Below, piece after piece: positions 1 to 7,581 of a DNA stretch of 27,890 nt (position 1 is its first letter; every line of letters starts with the position of its first letter). The stretch is taken from the IMG/VR virus record IMGVR_UViG_3300042156_000119, positions 1-27,890 of that record; one strand, given 5' to 3'. The stretch is from a virus. Position numbers and translations under genes: made by a program. The notes under the pieces are model-generated. The model made no database searches, was not told the origin of the DNA, and was given only the letters and a program-made list of their open reading frames with translations.

Positions 1-2188
1 GGCTCGCGGCTCCGCTGCCGGCTCGCTGGTCTGTTACGTCCTCGGCATCACCGAGGTGGACCCGATCCCGCATGACCTGCTATTCCAGCGCTTCATCGAT
101 ATCAGCCGCGCCGACTTGCCTGATATCGACATTGACTTCAACGACACCAAGCGTTGGATGGTCTTCGAGTATCTGCAGAACAAGTATGGCGCACAGAACG
201 TCGCCAAGCTGGGCAACATCAACACGCTCAAAGCGGCATCTGTCATCCAGCAGGTGCGCAAGAAGTTCAACATTCCAGAGCAAGAGGCGCAGCAAATCCG
301 CAACTCGCTCATCGAGTATTCATCCGGTGACGCCCGTTATGGCAAGGGCCTGGAGGATACCTTCGCCGGCACTGAACCTGGCAAGGAGTTCCGTGCCAAC
401 TATCCAGAGGCTTCGGCCTGCATGGGCGACCTGGAAATCCACCCAAGCCATACTGGCGTTCACGCCGCAGGCATCCTGGTTTGTAACGAGCCGATTTCTG
501 ATTTCTGTACGGTCAACGCCGATGGCGTCGGACAGATCGACAAGCCGGACTCCGAATATCTGGACTTGTTGAAGATTGACGCCCTCGGACTGCGGACTCT
601 GGGCATCATCGAGGATGCCGGTGTTACCAACGCGGAAGAGCTTTATGGCTTGAAGCTGGACGACCCGGCGGTGTTCGAAATCATCAACCAGGACAAGGTC
701 AGTGGCATCTTCCAGTTCGAAGGCGATGCCGTGCGTTCTGTTACCCGTTCGGTGGACGTTGATCGGTTCTCCAAGATCGACAACTTGACGGCGCTGGCGC
801 GTCCGGGTCCGTTGGCCTCCGGTATGGCGCAGAAGTACATCGAACGCTCCAACGGTCGCGAGGCCGTCACGTATGATGTGCCGCACCTGGAGAAGTATCT
901 CAAAGACACCTATGGCGTGTTCCTCTACCAAGAACAGATCATGTCCGTGGTGAAGGAAATCGGCCTGTTTGACTGGGTCAAAACCTCTGCCGTCCGGAAG
1001 GCCATGTCAGGCCGGAAGGGCGAGGAGTATTTCAACCAGATGGGCGCCGACTTCGTGACCGGAGCGATGTCCCAGGGCGTGCCGGAAGACCAGGCCAAGA
1101 AAATCTGGAACGAGATGGTGACATTCGGCTCCTGGGGCTTCAACAAATCACACTCGGTGAGCTATGCAGTGGTGACCTATTGGACCTGCTGGCTGAAGTG
1201 CTACCACAAGCTGGAATTCGCTGCGGCCTGCCTACGGTCGGCCAAGGACGATGAGCAGACCATCGCCATCCTTCGCGAGCTGGCCAAGGAGGGCGTGAAC
1301 TATACGCCAATCGATCCTGAGCACTCAGGCCTTAACTGGGTCGTGGCAGATGGACGTCTGATCGGCGGCATCATGAACGCCAAGGGATTCGGCCCGTCCA
1401 AAGCCGAGAAGTTCATCCAGCTGCGCGACAGCGTCAAGGAGTCCATCGCGTTCCTGGCGTCGTTACCGATCACCCCGGAGACGCTGGAGGACTTGCAAGA
1501 CGAAGTGGACGAGTTGTCCGGACGTCTTGAGGTCGCCAAAGAGCAGGCGGACAAAGAGCTGGCGAAGCTTCTGAAGGCCGATCTGGCGGACGTCAAACGG
1601 CGTCTCAAGGACTCCAAGGCCCAGTACAAGGAGATGGGCGGCGAGCACATCAAGCGGGTGAGCGACTGGAACAAGGCCGCAGCCGCGCTGGCCAGTGCCG
1701 AGGTCCAGTTTGCCGACTTGGCAGAGGCTCACACCAAGTTCGGCCACTACTACGCCGACCCGCGCCTGGCAGGCGTCGTCTCCGGCAACCCGATCATTGG
1801 CATGAAGGACGTCAAGGACCGGGACGATGGCCTGATCATCGGCAAGCTCACGAAGAAGGTTCTGGCCGACGAAAACGAGGCCATCAGGATCAAGAAACGT
1901 GGCGGAAAGCGCAAGGAAGGCCTGACCCAGTTCCTTGACCTGATGATGGTGGACGACTCCACTGACTCGCCCATGCGATTCCGCATCCGCCCGGACAAGT
2001 TCGTGGCCCTCGGAAAGCCCATCGCAGAGGGCGCCACCATGGGCTCTTGGTTCCTGGTGAAAGGCTGGAAGATCAGCGACATCGACATGTTCATCGTCAA
2101 GAACATCAAGCGCATATACACCCAGGCAGAACTGGTCGCGCACGAAGACAGGCTCGTGAAACTGGCAGAAGAGGGCGAAGAGCAATGA
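1..2188 (+). CDS. dnaE: DNA polymerase III alpha subunit (DnaE-type), 5' partial
   Basis: This is the replicative C-family DNA polymerase of the phage. The reading frame is open from base 2, so the start and the PHP domain lie outside; 728 residues are visible. The fragment opens with the family motif GSAAGSLV and then PDIDIDF, whose two outer Asp (visible residues 41 and 43) match the catalytic pair of bacterial DnaE. The third catalytic Asp is D193 in KIDALGLRT. Other family blocks are ARPGPLASGM, GVFLYQEQIM and GFNKSHSVSYA. A helix-hairpin-helix-like region (near residue 460) is followed by a Lys/Glu/Ala-rich coiled-coil stretch (about 486-580) that I do not expect in bacterial DnaE, then an OB-like region (about 600-700). 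No tau-binding C-terminus is evident. It overlaps the next gene by ATGA. The family call is near certain; the domain limits are estimates. Confidence 0.95.
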   Translation, partial: ARGSAAGSLVCYVLGITEVDPIPHDLLFQRFIDISRADLPDIDIDFNDTKRWMVFEYLQNKYGAQNVAKLGNINTLKAASVIQQVRKKFNIPEQEAQQIRNSLIEYSSGDARYGKGLEDTFAGTEPGKEFRANYPEASACMGDLEIHPSHTGVHAAGILVCNEPISDFCTVNADGVGQIDKPDSEYLDLLKIDALGLRTLGIIEDAGVTNAEELYGLKLDDPAVFEIINQDKVSGIFQFEGDAVRSVTRSVDVDRFSKIDNLTALARPGPLASGMAQKYIERSNGREAVTYDVPHLEKYLKDTYGVFLYQEQIMSVVKEIGLFDWVKTSAVRKAMSGRKGEEYFNQMGADFVTGAMSQGVPEDQAKKIWNEMVTFGSWGFNKSHSVSYAVVTYWTCWLKCYHKLEFAAACLRSAKDDEQTIAILRELAKEGVNYTPIDPEHSGLNWVVADGRLIGGIMNAKGFGPSKAEKFIQLRDSVKESIAFLASLPITPETLEDLQDEVDELSGRLEVAKEQADKELAKLLKADLADVKRRLKDSKAQYKEMGGEHIKRVSDWNKAAAALASAEVQFADLAEAHTKFGHYYADPRLAGVVSGNPIIGMKDVKDRDDGLIIGKLTKKVLADENEAIRIKKRGGKRKEGLTQFLDLMMVDDSTDSPMRFRIRPDKFVALGKPIAEGATMGSWFLVKGWKISDIDMFIVKNIKRIYTQAELVAHEDRLVKLAEEGEEQ

Positions 2189-2415
2189 AGGTCGAAACAC
2201 AAGACAATGGCAAGGCCAACGGGTTCCGGTTCCGTCTGGTGGCAGGTGATGGCCGCGCCAGCGGATGGGCAGGCTACACGCAAATCGCAGTCCTTGACGA
2301 TAAAATGGCCTTCACCATGTACTATGCCTGCCATGAGACTCGCTCTCTTGTTCCGTTGGACTTCAAGACTGGCTTGTTGGACTTCGCCGTTGGCGAAGAA
2401 GGGGCGGCCCAGTGA
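2185..2415 (+). CDS. Hypothetical protein, 76 aa
   Basis: This is a small protein of unknown function. The start is fixed by the ATGA overlap with the polymerase stop. The sequence is soluble-looking and alternates basic and aromatic residues (FRFRLVAG, WAGYTQIAVLD, MAFTMYYAC), suggesting a small beta-rich fold with no membrane segment or signal peptide. It is translationally coupled on both sides (ATGA upstream, GTGA downstream), so it is probably a replication accessory protein made together with the polymerase and the nuclease that follow. I do not recognise the family. The gene is supported by its tight packing in the operon and by in-frame coding of the same character as its neighbours. 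Confidence 0.75.
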   Translation: MKVETQDNGKANGFRFRLVAGDGRASGWAGYTQIAVLDDKMAFTMYYACHETRSLVPLDFKTGLLDFAVGEEGAAQ

Positions 2416-2837
2416 GCAAACGGATTGACCGCGAACTGGCTGCCGTCAATGCCTTCAAGAAGGATTCGCTTGGGCGTCTTCTTATCGACCGCATCGAGAA
2501 TTCCCAGCGCTCTAGCATGGCCGATACCACCATGCAGAACCGGGCCGGAGTCATCGCATGGGTAGAAGCCAAGGCCCTGGAATCGTGGCCAGCGCGACCC
2601 AATACCGCCCCATTGCGCGGAGCTTTCGAGAAGGGGCAACTGCCATTCCTCCGCGAGCGCATCAGCTGGGGAGGCAAGGCCTTCGTGCTGGCCAAGATCG
2701 AAAGCGATTGGCTGTTGCTGAATCCGATGGTCCCGCTGGAGGAAGTCACTAAGCAGCAACTGTTTGAGGAGCCGGATGGCGTCATATTCGCCTTTGGCAA
2801 GGAAGAGTGCATCAAGTACCTGGAGAACATGCGATGA
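2412..2837 (+). CDS. Probable PD-(D/E)XK (VRR-NUC/resolvase-like) nuclease, 141 aa
   Basis: This is a small protein likely to be a DNA endonuclease of the restriction-like fold. It starts at GTG in a GTGA overlap. The core shows an Asp (MAD, about residue 38), a short hydrophobic strand ending in WVEAKAL (E-x-K, about residues 50-53), then ALESWPARPNTAPLRGAF, an Gln/Leu-rich helix (KGQLPFLRER) and a GGKAFVLAKI strand. This order (D, then E-x-K, helix, strand) is that of phage VRR-NUC/Holliday-junction-resolvase-like nucleases. The E-K-Pro-Arg 'ELKALxxWPxR' run is one I associate with phage nuclease-like proteins. The next gene is a SNF2 helicase, a partnership known for stand-alone VRR-NUC proteins. 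The fold assignment is inferred from motifs only and needs a profile search. Confidence 0.6.
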   Translation: MSKRIDRELAAVNAFKKDSLGRLLIDRIENSQRSSMADTTMQNRAGVIAWVEAKALESWPARPNTAPLRGAFEKGQLPFLRERISWGGKAFVLAKIESDWLLLNPMVPLEEVTKQQLFEEPDGVIFAFGKEECIKYLENMR

Positions 2838-4390
2838 ACGCCATGACCACCTATCCTGTCCCCGGCATGAAGACCGAGGCGATGAAGCACCAGTTTGACG
2901 CCCTTCAGGCCTCGGAGGGCAAGCGCAATTTCGCGTACCTGATGGAGCAGGGCTGCGGCAAGACCTGGACCACCCTGGCCGATGTTGCGCGCGCCTTCCT
3001 GGCCGGCAAAATCGACGGCCTGTTGATCGTGGCGCCGAACGGCGTTCACACCAACTGGATTCTACGCGAGATTCCGCAGCACCTCGCCATCCCGACGATA
3101 TGCGAGGCCTGGCGAGGCCGCCCGACCTCCAAGAAGGCGCGCGCCCGGCTGGACCGGCTCTATGCGGATCACTACGAAGCCGGCAAGGCGCCGTTGCGCG
3201 TATTCGCCATCAACATCGATGCCGTGAATGCCTCCTCTGGATATGAGGAGGTTGAGAAGTTTCTGACGGCCTTCCCGCGCACCATCATGGTGGTGGACGA
3301 ATCGACCCGAATCAAGAACCCGCAAGCGCAACGCTCCAAGAAGGTCGTCAAGCTTGGGACTATGGCCACGGCTCGCCGCATCCTCTCCGGTACGCCTCTG
3401 ACGCGAGCGCCCACCGACCTCTTCATGCAGTACCAATTCCTGCGCGAAGGCATTCTTGGCACGAAATCGTACCGGGCATTCACCTCGGAATTTGCCGTGC
3501 TGCTGGACCCGGACGACCCGGAGATGATTGCCATCATGAAGCGTCTGGATGGCAAGTCCAGGGTTCCGCCGCAAGTCGTCAAGAAGGACGAAAACGGCAT
3601 GCCGATGTTCCGCAACCTGGAGAAGCTTCAGCGCCTCATAGCGCCACACTCATTCCGGGTGACCAAGAAGGATGCCATGCCGTACCTGCCGGACAAGGTC
3701 TACAAGGTCAAGTTCTTTGAGCTCACGCCCAAGCAGCGCGAAGTCTACCAGCGAGTTGAGGAGGACTATGAATTTCTGCTGAAGGCCGACGACTTCCTGA
3801 TGAACGTGTCGTTTGAGGCCATCGCCGCGCGAACCAAGCTGAAGCAGGTGACGTCCGGCTTCATCAACATCTATGGCGAGCCGGTTCTGCTTGGACCTGA
3901 AGACAACCCGCGCATGAGGGAATTCAAGGAGCTGGTGGGCGACCTCCTAGATGACGATCCTGAGCGCCAGATCATCGTCTGGGCGGTCTATGAGCAGGAA
4001 ATCCTCCAAATCCAGGCAGCGCTGGAAGGGATGGGCATCTCTTGTCGGACCTATTACGGCGACACCAAAAAGGGCGACCGTGAGGAGAACATTGATGATT
4101 TCCAATCAGGCAAATACCGGGTCTTTATCGGACACGCAGCAGCAGCCGGAATCGGCATCACCCTGACCGCTGCGGATACGGCCATTTACTACAGTGTCAA
4201 CTTTGACAACGAGCTTCGGATGCAGTCCGAGGATCGCAACCACCGGATTGGCACCAAGACCACGGTGACCTATTGGGACTTGGTTGCCGAGGACACGATT
4301 GATTTGGCCATCCAGCGCTCGCTTGAAATGAAGACACAGCTGGCCCGTTTTGTTATCGACGGAACTGTCAACAAGCTGGTAAATAGTTGA
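2834..4390 (+). CDS. SNF2-family DNA helicase/ATPase
   Basis: This superfamily 2 ATPase of 518 aa probably translocates on duplex DNA and remodels protein-DNA or branched structures during replication and recombination. Visible motifs are an upstream Gln (KHQ, residue 20), Walker A GCGKT (40-44), Walker B VVDEST (D155-E156), motif III LSGTPLTRAPTDL, and in the second lobe GHAAAAGIGITLTAAD and EDRNHRIGT (motif VI, Arg fingers). The length covers only the two RecA-like lobes, with no extra DNA-binding or HIRAN domain. The start is ATG at 2834, overlapping the preceding stop as ATGA; a GTG 27 bases upstream is in frame but less likely. It ends just before the palindrome and promoter-like site at 4400-4428, so it probably closes the first transcription unit of the block. 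Confidence 0.92.
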   Translation: MNAMTTYPVPGMKTEAMKHQFDALQASEGKRNFAYLMEQGCGKTWTTLADVARAFLAGKIDGLLIVAPNGVHTNWILREIPQHLAIPTICEAWRGRPTSKKARARLDRLYADHYEAGKAPLRVFAINIDAVNASSGYEEVEKFLTAFPRTIMVVDESTRIKNPQAQRSKKVVKLGTMATARRILSGTPLTRAPTDLFMQYQFLREGILGTKSYRAFTSEFAVLLDPDDPEMIAIMKRLDGKSRVPPQVVKKDENGMPMFRNLEKLQRLIAPHSFRVTKKDAMPYLPDKVYKVKFFELTPKQREVYQRVEEDYEFLLKADDFLMNVSFEAIAARTKLKQVTSGFINIYGEPVLLGPEDNPRMREFKELVGDLLDDDPERQIIVWAVYEQEILQIQAALEGMGISCRTYYGDTKKGDREENIDDFQSGKYRVFIGHAAAAGIGITLTAADTAIYYSVNFDNELRMQSEDRNHRIGTKTTVTYWDLVAEDTIDLAIQRSLEMKTQLARFVIDGTVNKLVNS

Positions 4391-4399
4391 TTTAAGAGG

Positions 4400-4428
4400 T
4401 TGCCGGACTCCTCTGAGTCCGGCATAAT
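4400..4428 (+). promoter_or_regulatory. Sigma70-like promoter with perfect palindromic spacer
   Basis: TTGCCG at 4400-4405 and CATAAT at 4423-4428 are separated by exactly 17 bases. The spacer is occupied by a perfect 9-bp inverted repeat with a 4-base loop (GCCGGACTC at 4402-4410, GAGTCCGGC at 4415-4423). No U-tract follows, so it is not a standard terminator. The start point would fall near 4435, just ahead of the AAGGAG ribosome-binding site of the next gene. The palindrome could be an operator or a hairpin protecting or processing a read-through transcript. Confidence 0.5.
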
Positions 4429-4453
4429 CCTCCCAGCAAAAGGAGATTCATCA

Positions 4454-4786
4454 ATGAGTCGCGTGTATATCCCCCACCTTACAAAACGTCGTGACATGTC
4501 CAGCGGCAAGCTGAGGCCGCAGCTGGATTTTACCAAGGCCGCGCGATTTGGCGCACTTCGATCCGTCATCGATTCGGATGAAGAGACGGCCCTAATGGCG
4601 CCGGTCATCAGCAAGGCCAAGGCCGAACTGGTCGACTTTGAAACTGGCGACTTTCTCATGGCCGTGGGCGACCCGGCAATCATCGCGGCCTGCTCGGCCA
4701 TCTTGTTGCGTCGTTTCGACTCCATCAAGATGTTGAAGTGGGATCGCATCCTGAAGGACTACATCGAAGTGGAGATTTCTTTGTGA
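4454..4786 (+). CDS. Conserved-looking hypothetical phage protein, 110 aa
   Basis: The function is unknown. The ATG at 4454 is preceded by a strong AAGGAG site about nine bases away, and the gene is the first after the promoter-like site. The protein is a compact alpha/beta candidate: RVYIPHL strand, basic segment, LDFTKAARFGAL, a helix rich in Lys/Ala, then DFLMAVGDPAIIAACSAILLRRF and IKMLKWDRILKDYIEVEISL. The 'FTKAxRFG...GD-P-IIA...LLRRFD...LKWDR' layout reminds me of a short phage family often placed next to a ssDNA-binding-like gene, as here, but I know of no proven activity. It is coupled to the next gene by a GTGA overlap. A replication or recombination accessory role is inferred from position only. 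Confidence 0.8.
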   Translation: MSRVYIPHLTKRRDMSSGKLRPQLDFTKAARFGALRSVIDSDEETALMAPVISKAKAELVDFETGDFLMAVGDPAIIAACSAILLRRFDSIKMLKWDRILKDYIEVEISL

Positions 4787-5391
4787 GCACCCCTGAAGAC
4801 CAAATCCCCGAACACGTGAACGAATCGGCACCGCTGGACTACTGGGCCGACCTCCCGGAAGCCAACGTGGAAGAGTTGCCTGCTGGCACCCGCCTGCTGG
4901 TCCAGGTCAACTCCGCCAACGGCCTGGCCGCAGACGTCGCCCGGCTTGAGAAGGAGTTGGCGGAAAAGCAGGAAGAGTTGTCCAAGGTCAAGCGTGAGCT
5001 GATTCCGGAAATCATGAAGGAACTCGGACTGGAAGAGACGACTTTGACCGATGGTCGCAAAGTGGTCGTCAAGAAGAAGGCCAAGTATTCTGTGCCGGAA
5101 GAGAAGGCCAAAGCCTTCTACAAGTGGCTGGAGGAAACCGAAAATGATGGCATCGTCAAGACCAACGTGGCGTGCGAATTCGGGCGCGGCGAGATGGAGC
5201 AGGCCAAAAAGGCCCGCGAAATCCTTGAGCAAGCCGATTTCTTCCCGTCCCTCAATCAAAGTGTCCACTACCAGACCCTCCAAAGCTTCTGCAAGGAGCA
5301 GCAAGAGAAGGGCACCCAGCTGCCTGAGCAGGTCAACGTGTTCGAGTTCACCGAGGCAGAAATTAAGACACCCAAAGCCAAGAAAAAGTGA
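4783..5391 (+). CDS. Coiled-coil phage protein, probable DNA-metabolism accessory, 202 aa
   Basis: The function is unproven. It starts at GTG in a GTGA overlap with the previous stop. After an acidic, Pro-containing N-terminus (residues 1-45) comes a charged heptad-like coiled coil (about 48-85, DVARLEKELAEKQEELSKVK), then a globular part with TLTDGRKVVVKKKAKYSVPEEKAKAFYKWLEETENDGIVKTNV split over several strands, FGRGEMEQAKKAREILEQ and SVHYQTLQSFCKEQQ, and a Lys-rich end (KTPKAKKK). Similar proteins occur in many lytic phages beside ssDNA-binding-like genes. The strand-helix ending 'DGIVKTNVACEFGRGE' is the part I recognise as shared. A structural role in the replisome or in recombination is an inference; no catalytic motif is visible. 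Confidence 0.8.
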   Translation: MSTPEDQIPEHVNESAPLDYWADLPEANVEELPAGTRLLVQVNSANGLAADVARLEKELAEKQEELSKVKRELIPEIMKELGLEETTLTDGRKVVVKKKAKYSVPEEKAKAFYKWLEETENDGIVKTNVACEFGRGEMEQAKKAREILEQADFFPSLNQSVHYQTLQSFCKEQQEKGTQLPEQVNVFEFTEAEIKTPKAKKK

Positions 5392-5420
5392 TTGCTTTTC
5401 CGCACCAAAAACCATACGAT
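5392..5420 (+). promoter_or_regulatory. Weak promoter candidate ahead of the ssDNA-binding-like gene
   Basis: TTGCTT at 5392-5397 and TACGAT at 5415-5420 are spaced by 17 bases in the A-rich 76-base gap before the 298-aa gene. Both hexamers are imperfect. The following gene has an AAAGGAG site at 5456-5462, consistent with separately boosted expression of an abundant protein. No hairpin is present here. Confidence 0.3.
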
Positions 5421-5467
5421 ACTACCACAGCTTGAACGCTGAAAACCAAACCAGAAAGGAGCCAAAC

Positions 5468-6364
5468 ATGGCCGGTACCAATGTGAAAGATGCGACCAAG
5501 GGAAAAGAAGAAGAAGTGAAGGACGTGGCTCTGGCCACCCAGGGCGGCGCGGTCGCTGAATTCATGGACATGAGCGACTTCGGCGGCCACTCCGGCTTCG
5601 AAGGCGCTGATGCCGAGTCGTATGCCATTCCCTTCCTGCAGATTCTGCAGAAGATGTCCCCGCTGGTGGACGAAGACAGTGCCAAGTACGTTCAAGGCGC
5701 CAAGGCCGGCATGATCTACAACACCGTCACCGGTCGTCTCTACGATGGCAAAGCCGGCATCCTGATCATCCCCTGTGCCTATCGCCGCAGCTTCATCCGC
5801 TGGGGCGGTCGCGAGGCTGAAAACAAGGGCTTCAAGGGCGTGCTCACCGTTGAGCAATTCCGCGCAATCGTCCAAGACCCCACCAAGGTCAAGGAAGTTG
5901 ACCGCCGCTACTTCGTGCCGAACGAAGATGGCAGTGTGAACGAGAAGAAAAACGACTACTATGCCGACACTCGCGAGCACTTCGTCATCGTCATCGATCC
6001 GGAAACCGGCGAGTTTGGCAATGCCATCCTATCCCTGGCCTCCAGCCAAATCAAGGCTTCCAAGAAGTTGATGACCTCGCTGAGCCAGAAGAAGGTCCAG
6101 ACGCCGCAAGGCATGAAGACGCCTCCGACCTTCGCCAACATGGTCCGCCTGTCCACCATCGCCCAGTCCAATGACCAGGGCACCTGGTCTGGCGCCGGCT
6201 TCGAACTGGAAGGCCTGGTATCGGACAAGGGCATGTACGAATCCGCGAAAGCTTTCTACAGCACCATCATCGCTGGCGAAGCCAACGTGGACTACAACAA
6301 GGCCGATGCAGCCAGCAGCGGTGGCGATGGCGTTGGTGAGGCCACCGAGGCCGAAGGATTCTAA
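5468..6364 (+). CDS. Probable phage single-stranded DNA-binding-like protein, 298 aa
   Basis: This is an abundant-type phage protein possibly coating ssDNA. The start is ATG 5468 after AAAGGAG. It has a Lys/Glu-rich N-terminus, then a conserved-looking core: SYAIPFLQILQKMSP (about residues 53-68), YVQGAKAGMIYNTVTGRLYDGKAGILIIPCAYRRSFIRWGGR, a Tyr/Asp-rich loop and FGNAILSLASSQIKASKKLMTSL. The C-terminus is Gly/Glu/Ala-rich and acidic and ends in ...ATEAEGF. A flexible acidic tail with terminal Phe is the hallmark of phage and bacterial ssDNA-binding proteins (T7 gp2.5, E. coli SSB), where it contacts partners. I cannot see an OB-fold signature directly, so the function is inferred from the tail, the stand-alone leader and replication neighbours. 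It is followed by a terminator. Confidence 0.6.
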   Translation: MAGTNVKDATKGKEEEVKDVALATQGGAVAEFMDMSDFGGHSGFEGADAESYAIPFLQILQKMSPLVDEDSAKYVQGAKAGMIYNTVTGRLYDGKAGILIIPCAYRRSFIRWGGREAENKGFKGVLTVEQFRAIVQDPTKVKEVDRRYFVPNEDGSVNEKKNDYYADTREHFVIVIDPETGEFGNAILSLASSQIKASKKLMTSLSQKKVQTPQGMKTPPTFANMVRLSTIAQSNDQGTWSGAGFELEGLVSDKGMYESAKAFYSTIIAGEANVDYNKADAASSGGDGVGEATEAEGF

Positions 6365-6379
6365 CCCGCCAACCAACCA

Positions 6380-6410
6380 AATAAGGCGTCCTAATGGGCG
6401 CCTTATTTTT
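6380..6410 (+). terminator. Intrinsic terminator after the ssDNA-binding-like gene
   Basis: AATAAGGCGTCC (6380-6391) pairs with GGGCGCCTTATT (6396-6407) across the loop TAAT, with one G-U pair, and runs into a T-stretch to 6410. It ends the replication sub-operon. It lies only 14 bases before the holin start, leaving no room for a separate promoter between them. Confidence 0.85.
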
Positions 6411-6424
6411 GCGAGGAAATTGAC

Positions 6425-7003
6425 ATGGAATGGAAGGACATCGCGTCCAAGGTCGGCGCGTTCGCCCCGGCGCTTGGCACCCTGATCGGCGGCCCGGCTG
6501 GTGGCGCCGTTGGCCTGCTGGTGGCAGGCGCGCTTGGGGTGGGGTCAACTCCTGCAGCCGTCGCAGCAGCGCTAGAAACCGACCCGCAGGCCCGTATACG
6601 GCTGGAAGAACTCCAGTCAAACGAGCGGACCAAGCTCGCGGAACTCTCCTACCAGCACGCGGCCATGGTAGCCAACACGGAGAACCAGACCCACAAGTTG
6701 GAAGTCCAAGACCGCGACTCGGCCCGACGTCTGGCTGCGCTGGACAAGGATATGGTACGCCCGGCCATCACCTTTGTGTTGCTTGCCGGGTCCGTGTTCG
6801 TCTTCATTGCCATCTTCACCTTCGGTCGCGAGATGTTGAAAGACCCGACCGCGTCCGTCACCCTCGGCACCATCATAGGCTTCTGGTTTAACGAGTTGAA
6901 GCAGGCCATGGCCTTCTACTTCGGCGCCACTCGCGAAACCTCCCGCCAGAACCAAATCAACATGAACTCGGCCCTTGACGCCGCAAACAGGAATGTGCAA
7001 TGA
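6425..7003 (+). CDS. Holin, 3-TM GTA-holin-like
   Basis: This 192-aa inner-membrane protein is likely to form the lysis hole that lets the endolysin reach the peptidoglycan. It has a Gly/Ala-rich hydrophobic segment (about residues 12-39), the sequence GVGSTPAAVAAALETDP..RIRLEELQ, a long charged middle helix with EVQDRDSARRLAALDKDMVRPAITF, then two more membrane segments (about 112-134 and 144-167). This is the arrangement of the 'holin of 3 TMs, gene-transfer release' family, including the D-x-x-SAR...RP block before the second segment. The C-terminus is soluble and Asn/Gln-rich. An AGGA site lies eight bases upstream of the ATG, directly after the terminator at 6380-6410. It is coupled by ATGA to the MazG-like gene, so the holin is expressed on the replication strand rather than with the endolysin. 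Confidence 0.8.
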   Translation: MEWKDIASKVGAFAPALGTLIGGPAGGAVGLLVAGALGVGSTPAAVAAALETDPQARIRLEELQSNERTKLAELSYQHAAMVANTENQTHKLEVQDRDSARRLAALDKDMVRPAITFVLLAGSVFVFIAIFTFGREMLKDPTASVTLGTIIGFWFNELKQAMAFYFGATRETSRQNQINMNSALDAANRNVQ

Positions 7004-7581
7004 ACCAGATCGCTGAACGAACCTCACGCTTCGCAATCGCCTACAACAATACCGTCGGCTGGGCGCACGCGCGCAATCTGATCAAGGGTGCCACCCCCAA
7101 GGACCAGTATTTGAAGCTGGTCGAAGAGGTGATGGAAGAGCTGTTTTTGGGCATGGAAACCAGCGACCGAGAGCTTATCATCGATGCCATTGGCGACGGT
7201 ATCGTTGTGGCCACGGTCATCTCGGAGCAGATCGGTTCTCTGCTGAAGCCGCACATCGAAGTCGCGCTGGCTAGCCGTCCTGGACATGGCGCCGTCAACG
7301 GCCTGTGCATCGCCATCGGTCGTGGCGCGCGTTTCGCCGTCAAAGGGCAGAATGAAAAACTGGCCGTTCAACTGGGCATCATCGTCGCCTCCCTGGAGCA
7401 AGTCGCGAATCTCTACAGCATCGATGTGCTGGAGGCGTTCGAATCGGCGTACAACGAAATTAAAGACCGTCGCGGCATCATGCACAATGGCGCGTTCGTG
7501 AAGACGGACGATCCTCTGTATGAGTCGATCATCGGCCTGTACCAGAGCGAAGAAGTCCACCAGCAGGAGGCCAAAGCATGA
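7000..7581 (+). CDS. MazG-like nucleoside triphosphate pyrophosphohydrolase
   Basis: This 193-aa all-alpha NTP pyrophosphohydrolase would convert (d)NTPs or alarmone-type nucleotides to monophosphates and PPi, trimming the nucleotide pool during infection. The metal-binding signature is visible: KLVEEVMEEL (E42, E43, E46, E47) followed by IDAIGDGIVVATVI (D62, D66), the EExxE..(D)xxxD pattern of MazG/dUTPase-2 type enzymes. The C-terminal part carries AYNEIKDRRGIMHNGAFVKTDD, the substrate-lid sequence common in phage versions. The protein has one catalytic domain, unlike the tandem domains of E. coli MazG. It overlaps the holin by ATGA and the ligase by ATGA, so all three should be made together. 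The exact substrate cannot be read from sequence. Confidence 0.82.
   Translation: MNQIAERTSRFAIAYNNTVGWAHARNLIKGATPKDQYLKLVEEVMEELFLGMETSDRELIIDAIGDGIVVATVISEQIGSLLKPHIEVALASRPGHGAVNGLCIAIGRGARFAVKGQNEKLAVQLGIIVASLEQVANLYSIDVLEAFESAYNEIKDRRGIMHNGAFVKTDDPLYESIIGLYQSEEVHQQEAKA

Noticed and set aside
4402-4423. Simple rho-independent terminator after the helicase
   Set aside because: The hairpin is perfect but followed by ATAATCC, not a T-run; it is better read as part of a promoter/operator site.
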